The position numbers and the translations under genes are program-made. Below are positions 11,215 through 21,210 of a DNA stretch of 64,000 nucleotides, one piece after another. The notes below the pieces were generated by a model. That model was not told the DNA's origin. It saw only the letters and a program-made list of their open reading frames with translations, and did not search any database. Source of the DNA: Podocnemis expansa (taxonomy: Eukaryota; Chordata; Testudines; Podocnemididae); the NCBI GenBank assembly GCA_007922195.1, contig ML682118.1, positions 810,433 through 874,432 of the forward strand, given 5' to 3'. Every line of letters starts with the position of its first letter. Position 1 is the first letter of the stretch.

Positions 11215-11570
11215 TGGAGAGCAGATGAGGGGCCTAGTGTGGGGAGAGCAGAAGGAGTGGGGTTTCACTTCTCAACTTTTATACTAGACAACCTTCTTTA
11301 GGGCAAATTTGTCCCTTTTCTGGGTGGGAAGGGACAGCTCACTGTTGAAGAGGATGTCCTCCATGCAACATGACAAACTCATGTTGAAAGGGGCAGCCAC
11401 ACATCATTCCTAGATGCAGTGGAATGTCTGATGTTTTGGGGAAGTTGGAGTGGCCACCCTAGCCCCTCACCAAACACTTTTAAGCAAACTAAGCAGCCAC
11501 GGGATAAGAGGAAAGGGTGAGTAAGTGGTTAAAAGACAAGAAACAAAGGGTAGGAATGAAGGGTCACTTT
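11215..11570. other. Intergenic DNA, no gene seen
   Basis: No open frame of note. Nothing recognised between the hAT element and the old LINE fragment. Confidence 0.4.
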
Positions 11571-11574
11571 TGAC

Positions 11575-12610
11575 AGTCGAGAAGTAAATAGTGTGATCCC
11601 TTATGTGTCTTCACCGGCATCTGCTCTGTTCAATATATTCATAAGTGATCTGGAAATTGGGTAAACAGTGACAGACCAAAATTTGCCAGCAGCTACTCCA
11701 GATAGTTAAGTCCAGTGCTGACTTTGGAGTTACAAAGAGATCTCATTATGCTAGGTGACTGGGCAGCAAAACAATGATGAGCTATGCAAATCAGTGTATA
11801 TTTGGAAAAATAAATTCCAATCTATGCACACAAAATGATGGAGTCTAAATTAGCTGTTACCACTCAAGTAAGACATCTAGGTGCCATCATAGTTAGTTCT
11901 CAGAAAACATCTAGTTACTGTGCAGTGGCAGTTAAAAAAATAAAAGAGTATTAGGAACCCATAAAAAAAGACACAATAAAATAGAAAATATTTTACTGTC
12001 ACTGCATAAATCTATGGCATACCCACACCTTGAATACTGTGTGTGTGACTCTCATTACATTATCTGAGCAATGATGTATTACAGTTGGGATGGGTGCAGA
12101 AAAGACTGACTGAAGGGGATACCTTGGAGGTCTATAAAGTCATGACTGGCATGATGAAAGAAATACAGAAGTCTTATGTAACCCTTTACATAACATCAGA
12201 AATGTGGGGCACCCAATGAAATTTGTAAACAGCAGGTTTATAACAAAAAAAAGGAAATAATTCTTCATCTAACAATAAGCCTGTGAGGCTCATTGCCAGG
12301 AGATGTACTGAAGGCCAAAGGTGAACTGGGTTCAAAAATTGCTTTGGTTACTTTGTGCTACACCAATGGACATTAGCCAAAATGGTCAGGGACACAATCC
12401 CATGCTTAAGGTATTCTTGCACTTCTGCCTGATAGAAGCTGGGAGGGGATGACCAAGGATGAATCATTCATTCATTGCCTTGTTCTCCTCATTCTTTCTG
12501 AAGCATTTGTCACAGGCCAATCTAGGCAAAGGGGATCCTGGACCAGAAGGACCATTGATCTGACACCTGATGGCCATTCTTATATGATATTCTTATGTTC
12601 ACTGTCCTGA
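11575..12610 (+). mobile_element. Old CR1/L3-type LINE 3' fragment
   Basis: Plus-strand phrases follow the order of a CR1-superfamily 3' end: a TCTGCTCTGTTCAATATAT reverse-transcriptase stretch, CACACCTTGAATACTGTGTG, GAGGTCTATAAAGTCATGA, a CTTCATCTAAC...GAGGCTCATTGCCAGGAG block, and a GAAGGACCATTGATCTGA...TTCTTATGTTC tail. All frames are broken by stops and indels, so no ORF is left. It looks far older than the CR1 copy at 47.4-51.8 kb. Confidence 0.6.
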
Positions 12611-12694
12611 ACATGTCAGACCTTTCCTGAAGAAAAAGACATGTATGGGCACCATTTTGCCCAGCAGTGCTTTTGTAGTCATTAAGGCTGTTAA

Positions 12695-13135
12695 GGGCTA
12701 CATCTATATATGCAGTTTTATTTTGGACTTGCAAGTCCAAAATAAAGAAGTTTGAGGTTAATCTGAACTAACCTCGAGATAGTTTGAACTAACCATGACT
12801 GTTTACTTTGAACTAGCTGTGTGTTCTATTTCGAACACTATTTTAGTTCAAACTAAAACGCATCACTAGTTTGAACTGAAGGCTTAGTTCAAAACTTCTC
12901 AGTTCAAATTAAGCTTTAATTTGGGTCTTGCCCATGCTTAGTTAGAACTAAAGTTCAGACGAAGTGCAGAAGTCCAAACCAACCCTTGGTACTAACTAGC
13001 TCGGACTAAACTTTGACTAGTTTGAACTAAGAAATTTCTTAGTTCAAACTAGGCAAAGCCTAGTGTAGCCAAGGGCTAAATTAGTCCAGACTAAGTTTCC
13101 TTAATCCAAACTAATTTGGCAGTGTAGACATAGCC
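12695..13135. mobile_element. MITE with GGGCTACATC...GACATAGCC ends, TTAA flanks
   Basis: The left end GGGCTACATCTATATA and right end CAGTGTAGACATAGCC are imperfect inverted repeats. TTAA lies at 12691-12694 and again at 13136-13139. The interior is built from AGTTTGAACTAA / TTAGTTCAAACT words in both orientations, giving strong fold-back potential. It belongs to the same end-type group as the elements at 19.5, 31.1, 37.2, 56.0 and 61.2 kb. Confidence 0.7.
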
Positions 13136-13220
13136 TTAAAGACCCCAGTTTAAATCTCCACTCTGCCTCATTCAGAACAACAAATTGAACACAAGTCTCC
13201 CAACTCCTAGGTGAATATCA

Positions 13221-13236
13221 GGCTGTGTTCACACAG
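13221..13236 (+). repeat. Left terminal inverted repeat of the Harbinger element
   Basis: GGCTGTGTTCACACAG. The target duplication TCA lies directly to its left. The terminus itself contains TGTTCACACA, partly self-complementary with the subterminal GTTCACACAACACAC phrase at 13270. Confidence 0.88.
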
Positions 13237-13555
13237 CCTCCTTATTTCAAAACAACGGAGGTTTTGGCTGTTCACACAACACACGGTTGTTTCAAAACAT
13301 GTTAAACCCCATGTGGGGATGAAACAACGTTGTTTCAAAACAACTTGTTTCGAAACAACACCGTGCAAACACGTTGTTTCAAAACAATGGTTGTTTCGAA
13401 ACAACCATCTGAACTTCCTCCCACCGTGCTCAGCACCCCAGGGAACAGGAAGTTCCTGTCTGGGTGTGCCTCTCAGGCTGCGTGTTTACTGCCTGACAGC
13501 CACATAGCCTCACAGGCAGGGTCTTCTGCTGGGGGGGTGACTCAGGGCCCCAGTA

Positions 13556-15414
13556 TGGACCAGGGACAACATCGTGTGCCTGCTGGGGGTCTGGCAGCGT
13601 CCAGACATCTTGTCCTGATTCTGGTCATCACACCGGAACCGGGACATCTACGCAGACATCGCCGTGGAGATGTCCGCAGCGGGCCATCCGCAGACCCTGT
13701 AGCAGGTCCGAAGTAAAATTAAGACGCTCCGCCAGGAGCATGCCCGGATGAGGGAGGCCTGGGAGCTTCAGGGGGCAGGGAGCTCCACCACCTGCCCCTA
13801 TTACAAGGAGCTCCATGCCTTCCTGGGTCCAGAGCCCAGTGGCCACCCTGTTGAGGCTCTGGACTCAGGAGGGCATCAGAGCCCCTCGTTGGACCCAGAG
13901 GCCCTGACATCTCCATCGGGGGGCATCCAGCCGCACCACCACTATCTGCAGTGGAGGCCACCCCCAGCAGCCCCAAGCTCTTCACCAGGCCCGAGGCAAA
14001 GAGCAGCGGGGAGGACCACCGCTCCAGGGTCCGACATGGAGCCGGGCACGGCACGACAGACGTCTGGATCCCCTGTGGGTAAGTACCCCCCCCTCACCGA
14101 GGCACACAGGGCTGGGCCTGTCAAGCAGGTCCCAGGCAGCGAGGGGGCCAGGGCTGGGTAACGGGGCAGGTAGGGCACAGAGTTGGTGGGTGCAAAGGCA
14201 CCCCCTTGGCCACCGGTCCCACAGGCACGGTGGCACCGGTTGCACAGGGGCCTGTGCACCTGGGGGTGGTGAGCAAGGGCTGGCTGGTGGAGATGCTGCT
14301 TCATCCCGGGTGGGGTGGACAGCATGCAGGCCACACCACTGGCAGGTAGCTGTGGGGGACCCCCCTAGATCGAGGTGTGACTGAGTCCAGCTCACACCTG
14401 TGGGCACGACTAGCATGTGTGCCCCCAGGGTACAGTTCCCAGATGGCAGGCAGGAGGAGGACACGGTCCCCTTTGTACTGTCCTGTTCCTCTTTTTATCC
14501 TCACAGTCCCAGTCCGGCAGGCTGTCTAAAATACAGGGGTTTGTCAGGCATCTGACTGGAGGGGTGGAAGGAGCCTGCACTGCCATAGAATACTGGTCTG
14601 TACAGGCAGGTGGTCCAGGGCCCCCTAGACCCCAACGACTACCCCAGGCAGACAACATCTCCACCCAGGGTCCCCCAATGTCCCCCGCCGGGTACTGTCC
14701 TGGCCTCCTTCCAAGGCCTTGGGGACTGGGAACCCCACCTCAGGGCAATGTCCCATGGGATCCTGGGACCCTCTGGCAGTCATGGCAGGGGTGTGTGCAG
14801 CAGACAGGCGCGAACAGACAGGGCCAACAGGCGGCAGGGGCCAACTGTGTCTTCTGCTTCCCTTCGGCAGGTCGCAGGGCTGCTCCTCGCCAGCTGCCAC
14901 CACCACCAGCAGCTGGACGCCAGAGCCCCCGGGCACCCCGGCGGCAGAGGAGGTCCCCACACACCCGCTCAGAGCTCCTCGAGGCCCTTGAGGACTGGGG
15001 CGAAAGGATGGATGCCTCAAACCAGGTGTGGCACCAGGAGCAGCGCCAGAGGCAAGACGCCGCCCTCTGGCTCCTGGAGTGCTCCGTCGAGGTGGAGAGC
15101 GAGCTGGCCACCGCTGTGGGTCACCTCGCAGACCAGCTGCCAGCTGCCATCAGGGAGCTTGCTGCATGGCTGCCACCACCACAGCCTGCAGACAGATCAC
15201 CACCCAGACCTCCCTGGAGGCAATGCCGGCTGGAGGGCGGCCGTGGGAGCAGGCGGTGTGCGCCACCCCCCTCCCCCCGGAGCCTCCCACAGGCCTTGCC
15301 TGATCTCCCACCTTCCCCCTGGACTTTTGCACCCCCTTCCCCTCCCGAGTTGCTGCCCCCTCTCCGAAACCCCCGGAGCCTCCCTCCCTGCCCCAAACCC
15401 CTGTTTTCAATAAA
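13556..15414 (+). pseudogene. Harbinger accessory gene: Myb/SANT-like DNA-binding protein, broken
   Basis: The frame starting at WTRDNIVCLLGVW encodes a trihelix/Myb-SANT-like domain (the Myb_DNA-bind_4 type paired with Harbinger transposases). Its signature residues are HRNRDIYADIA, QVRSKIKTLRQEHARMREAW and CPYYKELHAFLG. In this family the protein helps carry the transposase into the nucleus and onto the ends. A GTAAGT donor after 14078 and a CTTCCCTTCGGCAG acceptor ending at 14870 define an intron; joining 14078 to 14871 keeps the frame. Exon 2 encodes a basic, then Glu/Gln-rich, probably helical tail (RSELLEALEDWGERM). Lesions: TGA at 13616-13618 and TAG at 13700-13702. I find no in-frame ATG before the domain. 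No in-frame stop precedes the poly(A) signal, so a frameshift near the C-terminus is likely. Confidence 0.75.
15409..15414 (+). terminator. Poly(A) signal AATAAA for the Myb-like gene
   Basis: A canonical AATAAA follows the C-rich 3' end of the plus-strand gene. The minus-strand transposase signal lies 23 bases further right, so the two transcripts end tail to tail, possibly overlapping. Confidence 0.7.
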
Positions 15415-15437
15415 CCCCTGTTTGAGGTTACAGTGTG

Positions 15438-15443
15438 TTTATT
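15438..15443 (-). terminator. Poly(A) signal AATAAA for the transposase gene
   Basis: TTTATT on the plus strand reads AATAAA on the minus strand, about 90 bases beyond the transposase stop codon at 15533-15535. A G/T-rich downstream element on the minus strand is not obvious. Confidence 0.65.
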
Positions 15444-15532
15444 GGGGTTGGTGGACAGGGCAGGTGGATGGGTGGGGGCTGGCTGTGGGTGAATGGTGGA
15501 GAGGTTGCTGTAGTGCAGGGCGGGCCTGGCCC

Positions 15533-16783
15533 TCACAGTTCCCCCTCTGCAAATGTGATCCAGAGGGCATCGCGCACGGCGAGGGCCCGTCGAGATGGCT
15601 GATCTCTTGTGTGCACGGGTCTGGGCTCTGTGAGGTCCGTGGTGAGGAAGCGGATCTCAGCCTCCCACGTTGGTTGGATGGGCTCTCCCCGCAGATCGCA
15701 AAAGTTGTTGAGGACCACATATGTCCTGATGACATGGGGCAGGGTCCTCTCCGCGCGGTGGAGACGGGTAAGGAGGTACCGCCAGCGGGCCTTGAGGCGG
15801 TCGAACACCCGCTCCGTGACCTGGTGGCAGCCAGTCAGGCGGCAGTTGAATAGCTGCTGGCTCGGGTCCAGGGGCTCTGCATATGGCCACATGAGCCAGG
15901 GCCGCAAGGGGTAGGCCGCGTCGGCCACAACGAGGACTGGCACCACTACGCCCCCGAGATGGATGTCATGCCGGGGGAAGAAGGTGCCTGCCTCCATGTC
16001 CTGGTGGAGGGAAGAGTTCTGGAGGACCCGGGCATCATGGGCCCTCCCTGGCCATCTGATGTAGACATTCTGGAAGAGGTCCCAGTGGTCCATGAGAGCC
16101 TGCCAGAGCATGGAGTGGCACCCTCGCCGGTTGCAGTACTCCGCAGCCCTGTGCTCTGGGGCTCTCACAGGAATGTGGGTAGCATCAAGGACCCCCGCAC
16201 AGTTTGGGAAACCGAGAGCAGCCATCCCCGGGATGATGTCCTGAAGCTGCCCTGCTCTCACCAGGCGCCACATCAGGACCCGGTTGATGTTGATGTTCCT
16301 AGCCACCTCGTGGAGGATGGCACAGATGGTGGATCACCCGACTCCGAAGAGGTGTGCCACTGCCCTGTGGGACTCTGGAGTGGCCATCTTCCATAGGGCA
16401 ATGGTCACTCTTTTGTCCACCGGGATGGCATGCCTCATCGGGGTGTCCCTGTGGCGCAGGTGCGGGGCGAGCTCCGTGACCAGGGCAGTGAAGCTGGCCC
16501 TCGTCATGCGGAGGTTGCGCCGCTAGTCCTCATTGCCCCAGGTGCGCAGGACGACCTGCTCCCACCTGTCTGGGCTGGTTTCCCGAACGCAGAGCTGGCG
16601 GGGCACAGAGGAGGGCAGGGGCACAAGGTGTGCCCTGAGGATGAGGTAGATGAGGGCCTGGTGTGAAGGCTGGGCACCATCTGGGTCCACAAACAGGGTG
16701 TCCCACATATGCAGGACACTCTGCAGGCAGGCAGAGGGTCCCTGGGTGGCATGGCTCCGTCTGGGCTGCCGGGCAGAGTCCAT
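15533..16783 (-). pseudogene. PIF/Harbinger (HARBI1-like) DDE transposase with two nonsense codons
   Basis: One continuous frame of 417 codons runs from MDSARQPRR (16783) to the stop at 15533-15535, close to the length expected for Harbinger transposases. Order: variable N-terminus; helix-turn-helix region (KRVTIALWKMATPESHRAVAHLFGVG, given here as a description of residues, split at the stop); then the DDE nuclease with GVLDATHIPV (first Asp), VLVVADAAYPLRPWLM (second Asp) and ERVFDRLKARWRYL (Glu). The family excises and reinserts Harbinger elements at TNA-type sites. Lesions are only two in-frame stops: TAG at 16523-16525 and TGA at 16334-16336. The TGA sits where CGA would give a CpG, consistent with CpG decay. 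The lower part, 15533-16306, is still open for 257 codons and includes all three catalytic acids. It ends 119 bases from the facing gene's poly(A) signal. Confidence 0.9.
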
Positions 16784-17044
16784 AGCTTGCAGCACGCTGC
16801 TACCCTGAGTGGACAGGGAAGTGAGGTCGGGGCCGGCTTTTATGGGATTGGCTAGCAACATGGCCACTGACATGGCCCAGTGAGGCGGCCATGTTGCCAC
16901 GCCTCCCATGGTGCCCTGCCCCTGGAGTGAAATAACATGCCCACTGTGTGAACATGCTATTTCGATTCCTGCTTTTTTCCTTATTTCAAAATAAACGTTA
17001 TTTCGATACAAGTTGTTTCAAAACAACCATATCGAAATAACCCC

Positions 17045-17062
17045 CTGTGTGTGAACACAGCC
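17045..17062 (-). repeat. Right terminal inverted repeat of the Harbinger element
   Basis: CTGTGTGTGAACACAGCC is the complement of the left end, with two extra bases (CA) in the alternating run. It is followed by the TCA target duplication at 17063-17065. Confidence 0.88.
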
Positions 17063-17069
17063 TCATAGC

Positions 17070-18100
17070 CTAACTAGGTAATCAGATGTACTGAGGTAAG
17101 TTTCTTTCAGTCTCTTCTGTTGAGGCTGTTCAACATTTTCAAATTCTGAAGTATTTCTTTGTTAGAGGATGTGAGATATTAATGGTACTATTGCCTAGTT
17201 ATTTACACACACTCTGACTAGCTAAGTGGGATTTTGAGTACCTAAACACATATCAAAAGTATTATCTGAGTTCCTAAATCTCTTCATGGATCTAACTCTT
17301 AAGGTCATCTAAGATATTTGGTTTAGAATGTCAAGACTTTCTGATTAAAATGATAGGATGTCAATAAAGCAAGTATTAAACAGACTAAGAACTGCAGAAC
17401 TGGCTGATCTAAAATATAGACAGATATGTGAGATGATACCCTTTAATGGCCCAACTTCTGTCAGTGCAAGAGACAAACTTTCAAGACACAGGGAACTCTT
17501 ATTGAGCTCTGGGCCTCATACTTCCCGTGACAAAGCAAAATGACAAGTGAAGCAGATTGCTTAGCATTGCTAGTTGGTAAAATTTGTAAGAGTTCACTTA
17601 AAGTTGAATGACCAGTTATTATCATGGCTGTTATAGGAGAAAAATAGGAGATCAGTGGGTTACAGATTTTAATCCAATCTCTTTATAAGAAAGATGACTT
17701 TTAGTATCTAGCAAAATTATGATTTTAAAGTTGCAGGTTTGTCTTAAAAAACACACTAGCTGTGGCAGGTTTTCTTTGAGGGTGAGGAGTGGTGGGTCAG
17801 ATACAAAGGGATCATTGTGAAACTTGTTCACCGACAGATTATAGCATTTTACTGTTAGAGTTCATTCAAGAGGTCATGATTATCTGATCATCCAATCAAA
17901 ACTATTCTCAGCTGTAGACAGCCAAAAAACAAAACAAAATACAAACTTGACTGTTGGAAAAAAAAATCAATGGTTAAAAGCCACAACAGATTCCATGAAA
18001 ATATGTATTTTTTCATGAAACTGTCATTTCATGTAAAAAAAACCCAACTTTTTCATTAAAGAAAATTTTAAAAAATATTAAAACTTTAATCAGCTCAAAT
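17070..18100. other. Intergenic DNA with one repeat remnant
   Basis: The stretch 17380-17560 contains GGCCCAACTTCTGTCAGTG and AGAGACAAACTTTCAAG, which resembles a dispersed reptile repeat that I cannot name with certainty. No coding frame beyond 61 codons is present. The rest is AT-rich and unremarkable. Confidence 0.4.
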
Positions 18101-18140
18101 GAAGAAGAAGAAGAAGAAGAAGAAGAAGAAGAAGAAGAAA
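18101..18140. repeat. (GAA)n microsatellite
   Basis: A GAA trinucleotide run of about 13 units on the plus strand. Confidence 0.95.
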
Positions 18141-18144
18141 CATG

Positions 18145-18870
18145 TCACTATATCTTGTGTTCACTTCAAAGGCAGATATGAATTAAAGTTCTGACTTCCA
18201 AAGTGGTCAAGGGAGTTTAGGAATCCCAGTCACTTTCAATTTTAGTGGGATTTGAGTGTCTAAATTCTTTAAGCTCTTCTGAAAATAAAATTGCTAAATA
18301 ATATGAACTGTTCTTACACCAAAACTCAATAAAGAACACTTTACACCATCACCCACACCTACCCTATGGAATTCACTGCCCCATTATATCACTGTGGTCA
18401 AGAGCATCAAGAGGTGGCTGGTAGAATATTCTAAAATATCTAGGTGCCTGGCGTCCATTGAAATCAAGGAATTTCAGGTGCACAGGTGATTTAAAAATTC
18501 TCATTAGGTGCCAAAATACCTTTAAAAAAACTGGCCTTGTATGGCAGGGAAAGTGGTAATATTTCTTATGGACAGATTGTTCCATCTGGCTCTGGGTGGC
18601 GGGGTGAGGGAGGGCTTCCTGCTTTCTCTAAAACATCCAGTATTGACCACTATCAGAAGGATTGGAACCAATAGTAGAATGCTGGTTCAACAAGTTATCA
18701 TGTTTCCAATTTTTGTGTGTTCTTAAGAGGTAAAATTATTGCTCTCTTGGTGCTGAGTGACAGATCAATGGAACAGCTGGAAGAGCAGAGGGAGGATAGT
18801 GTTATTAGAATAGGGCATGCCTCTTGCCAGTTGGGACTTGTGGTTGCCTCTATCCCCATACCATTGTAAC
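18145..18870. other. Intergenic DNA, no gene seen
   Basis: The phrases TAGTGGGATTTGAGTGTC (18240) and GTGCCAAAATACCT (18508) echo similar words near 17.23 and 28.2 kb, suggesting an old unnamed repeat. No coding signal. Confidence 0.35.
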
Positions 18871-18874
18871 TAAA

Positions 18875-19445
18875 GGACCCATTTCTTCTTCTGGAGCTAT
18901 AGATAAAACCCAGGAGTCCAGATTCCCAGTGCCTTGTCATTTAATCCAGTAGACCCTGTCTTAACATCTGGAGCTGTGGTTAGAATGAGAGAAACCTAAA
19001 TCCCAGACACACCATTCTAACTACTGGACCATATTCCCCTCCCAAGCACTAGTGACATAAAACTCTTAAGCCCCTGATCTAAATGCTAGACCACATTCCA
19101 CTCCTAGCAGAACCTAGAAGCTCTGACACTGAGTAGCACCATTTTATCTCATGATGTTTGAAGGCTGTGATAATGAAAAGCACCAAAGATGCAGACTGGC
19201 AGCTAATGGACTTGTCAAAAGCACCTAAGTAAGTTAGGTGGCTAATTCCCTATGAATTTTTTGGCCATCAGGGCCCTAAGTCTTTCAAAAACTGCATCAG
19301 AGGCCTGCTTGTAGAGTCCAACACCCAAATGTCTTCTAAATCTAGCCCTTAAGACTCACTGAAAAAGCATGAGTAGCGAGAGAACCCAGGAATCCTGGCT
19401 GCCGTAACCACTTCTTCATGTCCCCTTCCCAGTTACAGAGACAGA
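18875..19445 (-). repeat. Possible tRNA-like SINE cluster, decayed
   Basis: At spacings of about 75-110 bases the plus strand repeats the pairs ACCCAGGAGTCC..., TCTAACTACTGGACCATATTCCCCTCCC-type words (seen as shorter pieces near 18910, 19015, 19080 and 19388). Read on the minus strand they look like repeated tRNA-type A/B box material. Copies are heavily diverged. The SINE label is inference. Confidence 0.35.
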
Positions 19446-19543
19446 CCGCAAGAGGATTATTTCCTCCATTTCAGAGGCCAGACAAATCCAGTTTGCGTCA
19501 CAGCAGTTCCTACACCCAGCCTCCCATTGACTTTGGCACACCA

Positions 19544-19930
19544 GGTCTATGTCTACACTGGCAAGTTAGTTTGAATTAAGCCTCCTTTTTTGCTTGTATA
19601 CATCAGGCTTTCATCAGCTCCAACTAAGGAATTCCTCAGTTTGAACTAGTAACTTCTGCCGGTTAGTTCAAACTAAATGCTTAGCTTGAGCGTTAGTTCA
19701 AACTAAGTACAGTGGAGACAAGGACTAACCATTACTATGAATTTAATATTTTCAAACTAAGTGGACTTAGTTCAAATTAAAAAAATGGGCTAATCTGAAC
19801 TAAGGTTACTTCAAACTAGACCACATTGTTAATTTGAACTAATACATTCAAGGTTAGTTTGAACTAACCTTGAACTTATTAGTTCAAACTAACAAATTTG
19901 AACTAACTTTCTGAAGTGTAGACATAGCCC
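19544..19930. mobile_element. MITE with GGTCTATGTCTACACT...AGTGTAGACATAGCC ends
   Basis: The terminal 15 bases are inverted repeats differing by one inserted base at the left edge. The interior is dense in TTAGTTCAAACTAA words in both orientations. It is the best-preserved short member of this group in the window, at about 386 bases. The target duplication is unclear (CAG is possible on both sides, depending on the exact left edge). Confidence 0.75.
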
Positions 19931-20184
19931 AGGAAACTTGTGATGTGTATTGCTTGAATCAAACACTAGTGACTGCCATATTAATAAAAACCTGTTTACT
20001 TTTTAAGGATCTGCAGAGAACTAAGCCACCAGCTGCTTGGTTCCCAAAGCAACTTTCTTCATCACGCCCAGTAACGCTCAGTGGGATCTCAGGGGCTGTT
20101 TAATCCTAGCACCAGCATCAGAAGGAGAGTGAAAAATTGATATAAAGGGATGCTTTTTTCAGCCTGAGTTCTCTTTGGGGTGAG

Positions 20185-20570
20185 ATGTGTGATTTTGTGC
20201 ATCATGGAAGTCTTGATCAGCTCAATATAGGACTTCTCCTGGGCATCCATCATCCAGAGGCACCCAGCCGTAGCAGTAAAAATACGGCAGGTAATGGTAT
20301 GATGTACAATATTCTGTATGGGAGGAAGTGTGGTCTAGTAAATAGCACCATGTCTCTAACTCACTCTACCTATTCCTAGTACTATTTCTTTCTCTGCCAG
20401 CATCCTTCTCAGTGACCTTGGGTGTCACTGCTCTGCTCTGTCCTTCAGTTTCTCCTTCTGTAATACAGGGACAATGATACTGGCCACCTTGGCAAAGTGT
20501 TTTGAGATAGCCTGTTGCAAAGCACTATTTGAAATCTCAGTGTTATAGTAATAAATTGTGGGACATGTGC
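20185..20570 (+). repeat. MIR-like (CORE-type) SINE
   Basis: A tRNA-like head (AGTGTGGTCTAGTAAATAGC, near 20330) is followed by a MIR-type body: CAGTGACCTTGGGTGTCACT, TTCAGTTTCTCCTTCTGTAA, ACAGGGACAATGATACTGGC and a tail with AAAGTGTTTTGAGATAG. The order and phrases are those of amniote MIR/CORE SINEs. The 60-codon frame at its left edge (20185-20379) is not a gene. Confidence 0.6.
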
Positions 20571-20571
20571 A

Positions 20572-20900
20572 CAACAATACTATGGAAACTTCATTTTTGA
20601 GCTGGCTGAAGAACCTACAACAGGTTCACTGAAATTTTTGAAATTCCAAACATTTAATTTTATTATTTTTACAGTTTTAAAACAACATTTGTTTTTAAAA
20701 ATATATTTATGAAAATATTCTCACAATGGCTTCCAGATACCAGGATTTAGGCAGAGAATATTAGCAGTGTGCTTTGCATCCCTGCAGGAGTAGAACCAAG
20801 AAGGTTCATAGGCCAGAGCAGACTCACAATGACCCTAATTTTTAGTCAGCTATTGTATGTTTTTCCAACCCCCTTTGATTTTACCAGGAATACCCCAATC
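20572..20900. other. Intergenic DNA, no gene seen
   Basis: AT-rich sequence between the MIR-like SINE and a hAT fragment. Nothing recognised. Confidence 0.4.
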
Positions 20901-20907
20901 CTCTAGG

Positions 20908-21060
20908 TCAATGATTCTCAGCTGGGGTCCCTGGCCCTTTTGGTGGGCCATGAGCAGGATTTAGGTGCTGCATGGTCTCATGGCTGAATATGATTGCCCC
21001 AAGTCCTGACAGTCCCTCAGGCCTGAAACTGGGAACAGAGCTGCAGGCAGTTCCTACCCT
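20908..21060 (+). mobile_element. hAT (Charlie-like) fragment
   Basis: The phrase TCAATGATTCTCAGCTGG followed by TGGTGGGCCATGAGCAGG resembles the left end of Charlie-type hAT elements (CAGTGGTTCTCAACC class). No matching right end was found. It lies about 150 bases upstream of the OR coding exon. Confidence 0.4.
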
Positions 21061-21162
21061 CACTGCACCTCACAACACGGAAAAAATTCAACCTCTGATA
21101 CTTCTGTGGGCATGAAGCCATGAGCCCCGTACAAACTAAGTGGTGGAAGGTAGGAATTTTGT

Positions 21163-21187
21163 TATTGTTCTTTCTGTTTAATTGCAG
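21163..21187 (+). other. Putative 3' splice site upstream of the 21.2 kb OR
   Basis: A TTGTTCTTTCTGTTTAATTGCAG tract (pyrimidine-rich then CAG, here given from its core TTCTTTCTGTTTAATTGCAG) ends at 21187, 23 bases before the ATG. It fits the usual spliced non-coding 5' exon of OR genes. Confidence 0.6.
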
Positions 21188-21210
21188 GTAGATTTTTTAA
21201 AGCCCACAGA

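Larger units (their letters stand above)
13221..17062. mobile_element. Nearly complete PIF/Harbinger transposon with two genes
   Basis: This 3.84 kb element has left terminus GGCTGTGTTCACACAG (13221-13236) and right terminus CTGTGTGTGAACACAGCC (17045-17062), flanked by TCA on both sides (13218-13220 and 17063-17065). A 3-base TNA-type duplication is typical of PIF/Harbinger. Both subtermini carry TTTCGAAA / TTTCAAAACAAC words. Inside, a Myb/SANT-like gene on the plus strand and a DDE transposase on the minus strand converge, the two-protein layout known for Harbinger elements. Terminal repeats and reading frames are well preserved apart from nonsense codons, so insertion was fairly recent. 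It split an older SINE-like sequence: the left flank (AAGTCTCCCAACTCCTAGG) and right flank (TAGCCTAACTAGG) read as one. Confidence 0.92.

Noticed and set aside
14417..15853. 478-codon plus-strand open frame, the longest in the window
   Set aside because: It begins inside the intron of the Myb-like gene, runs through exon 2 and continues antisense over the transposase. Only 14871 to about 15410 is likely coding; the rest is GC-rich composition.
15533..16306. Intact domesticated HARBI1-type host gene
   Set aside because: The open part is the C-terminal portion of a transposase lying between recognisable terminal repeats with a target duplication, and its N-terminal half has two stops. A mobile-element pseudogene explains it better.
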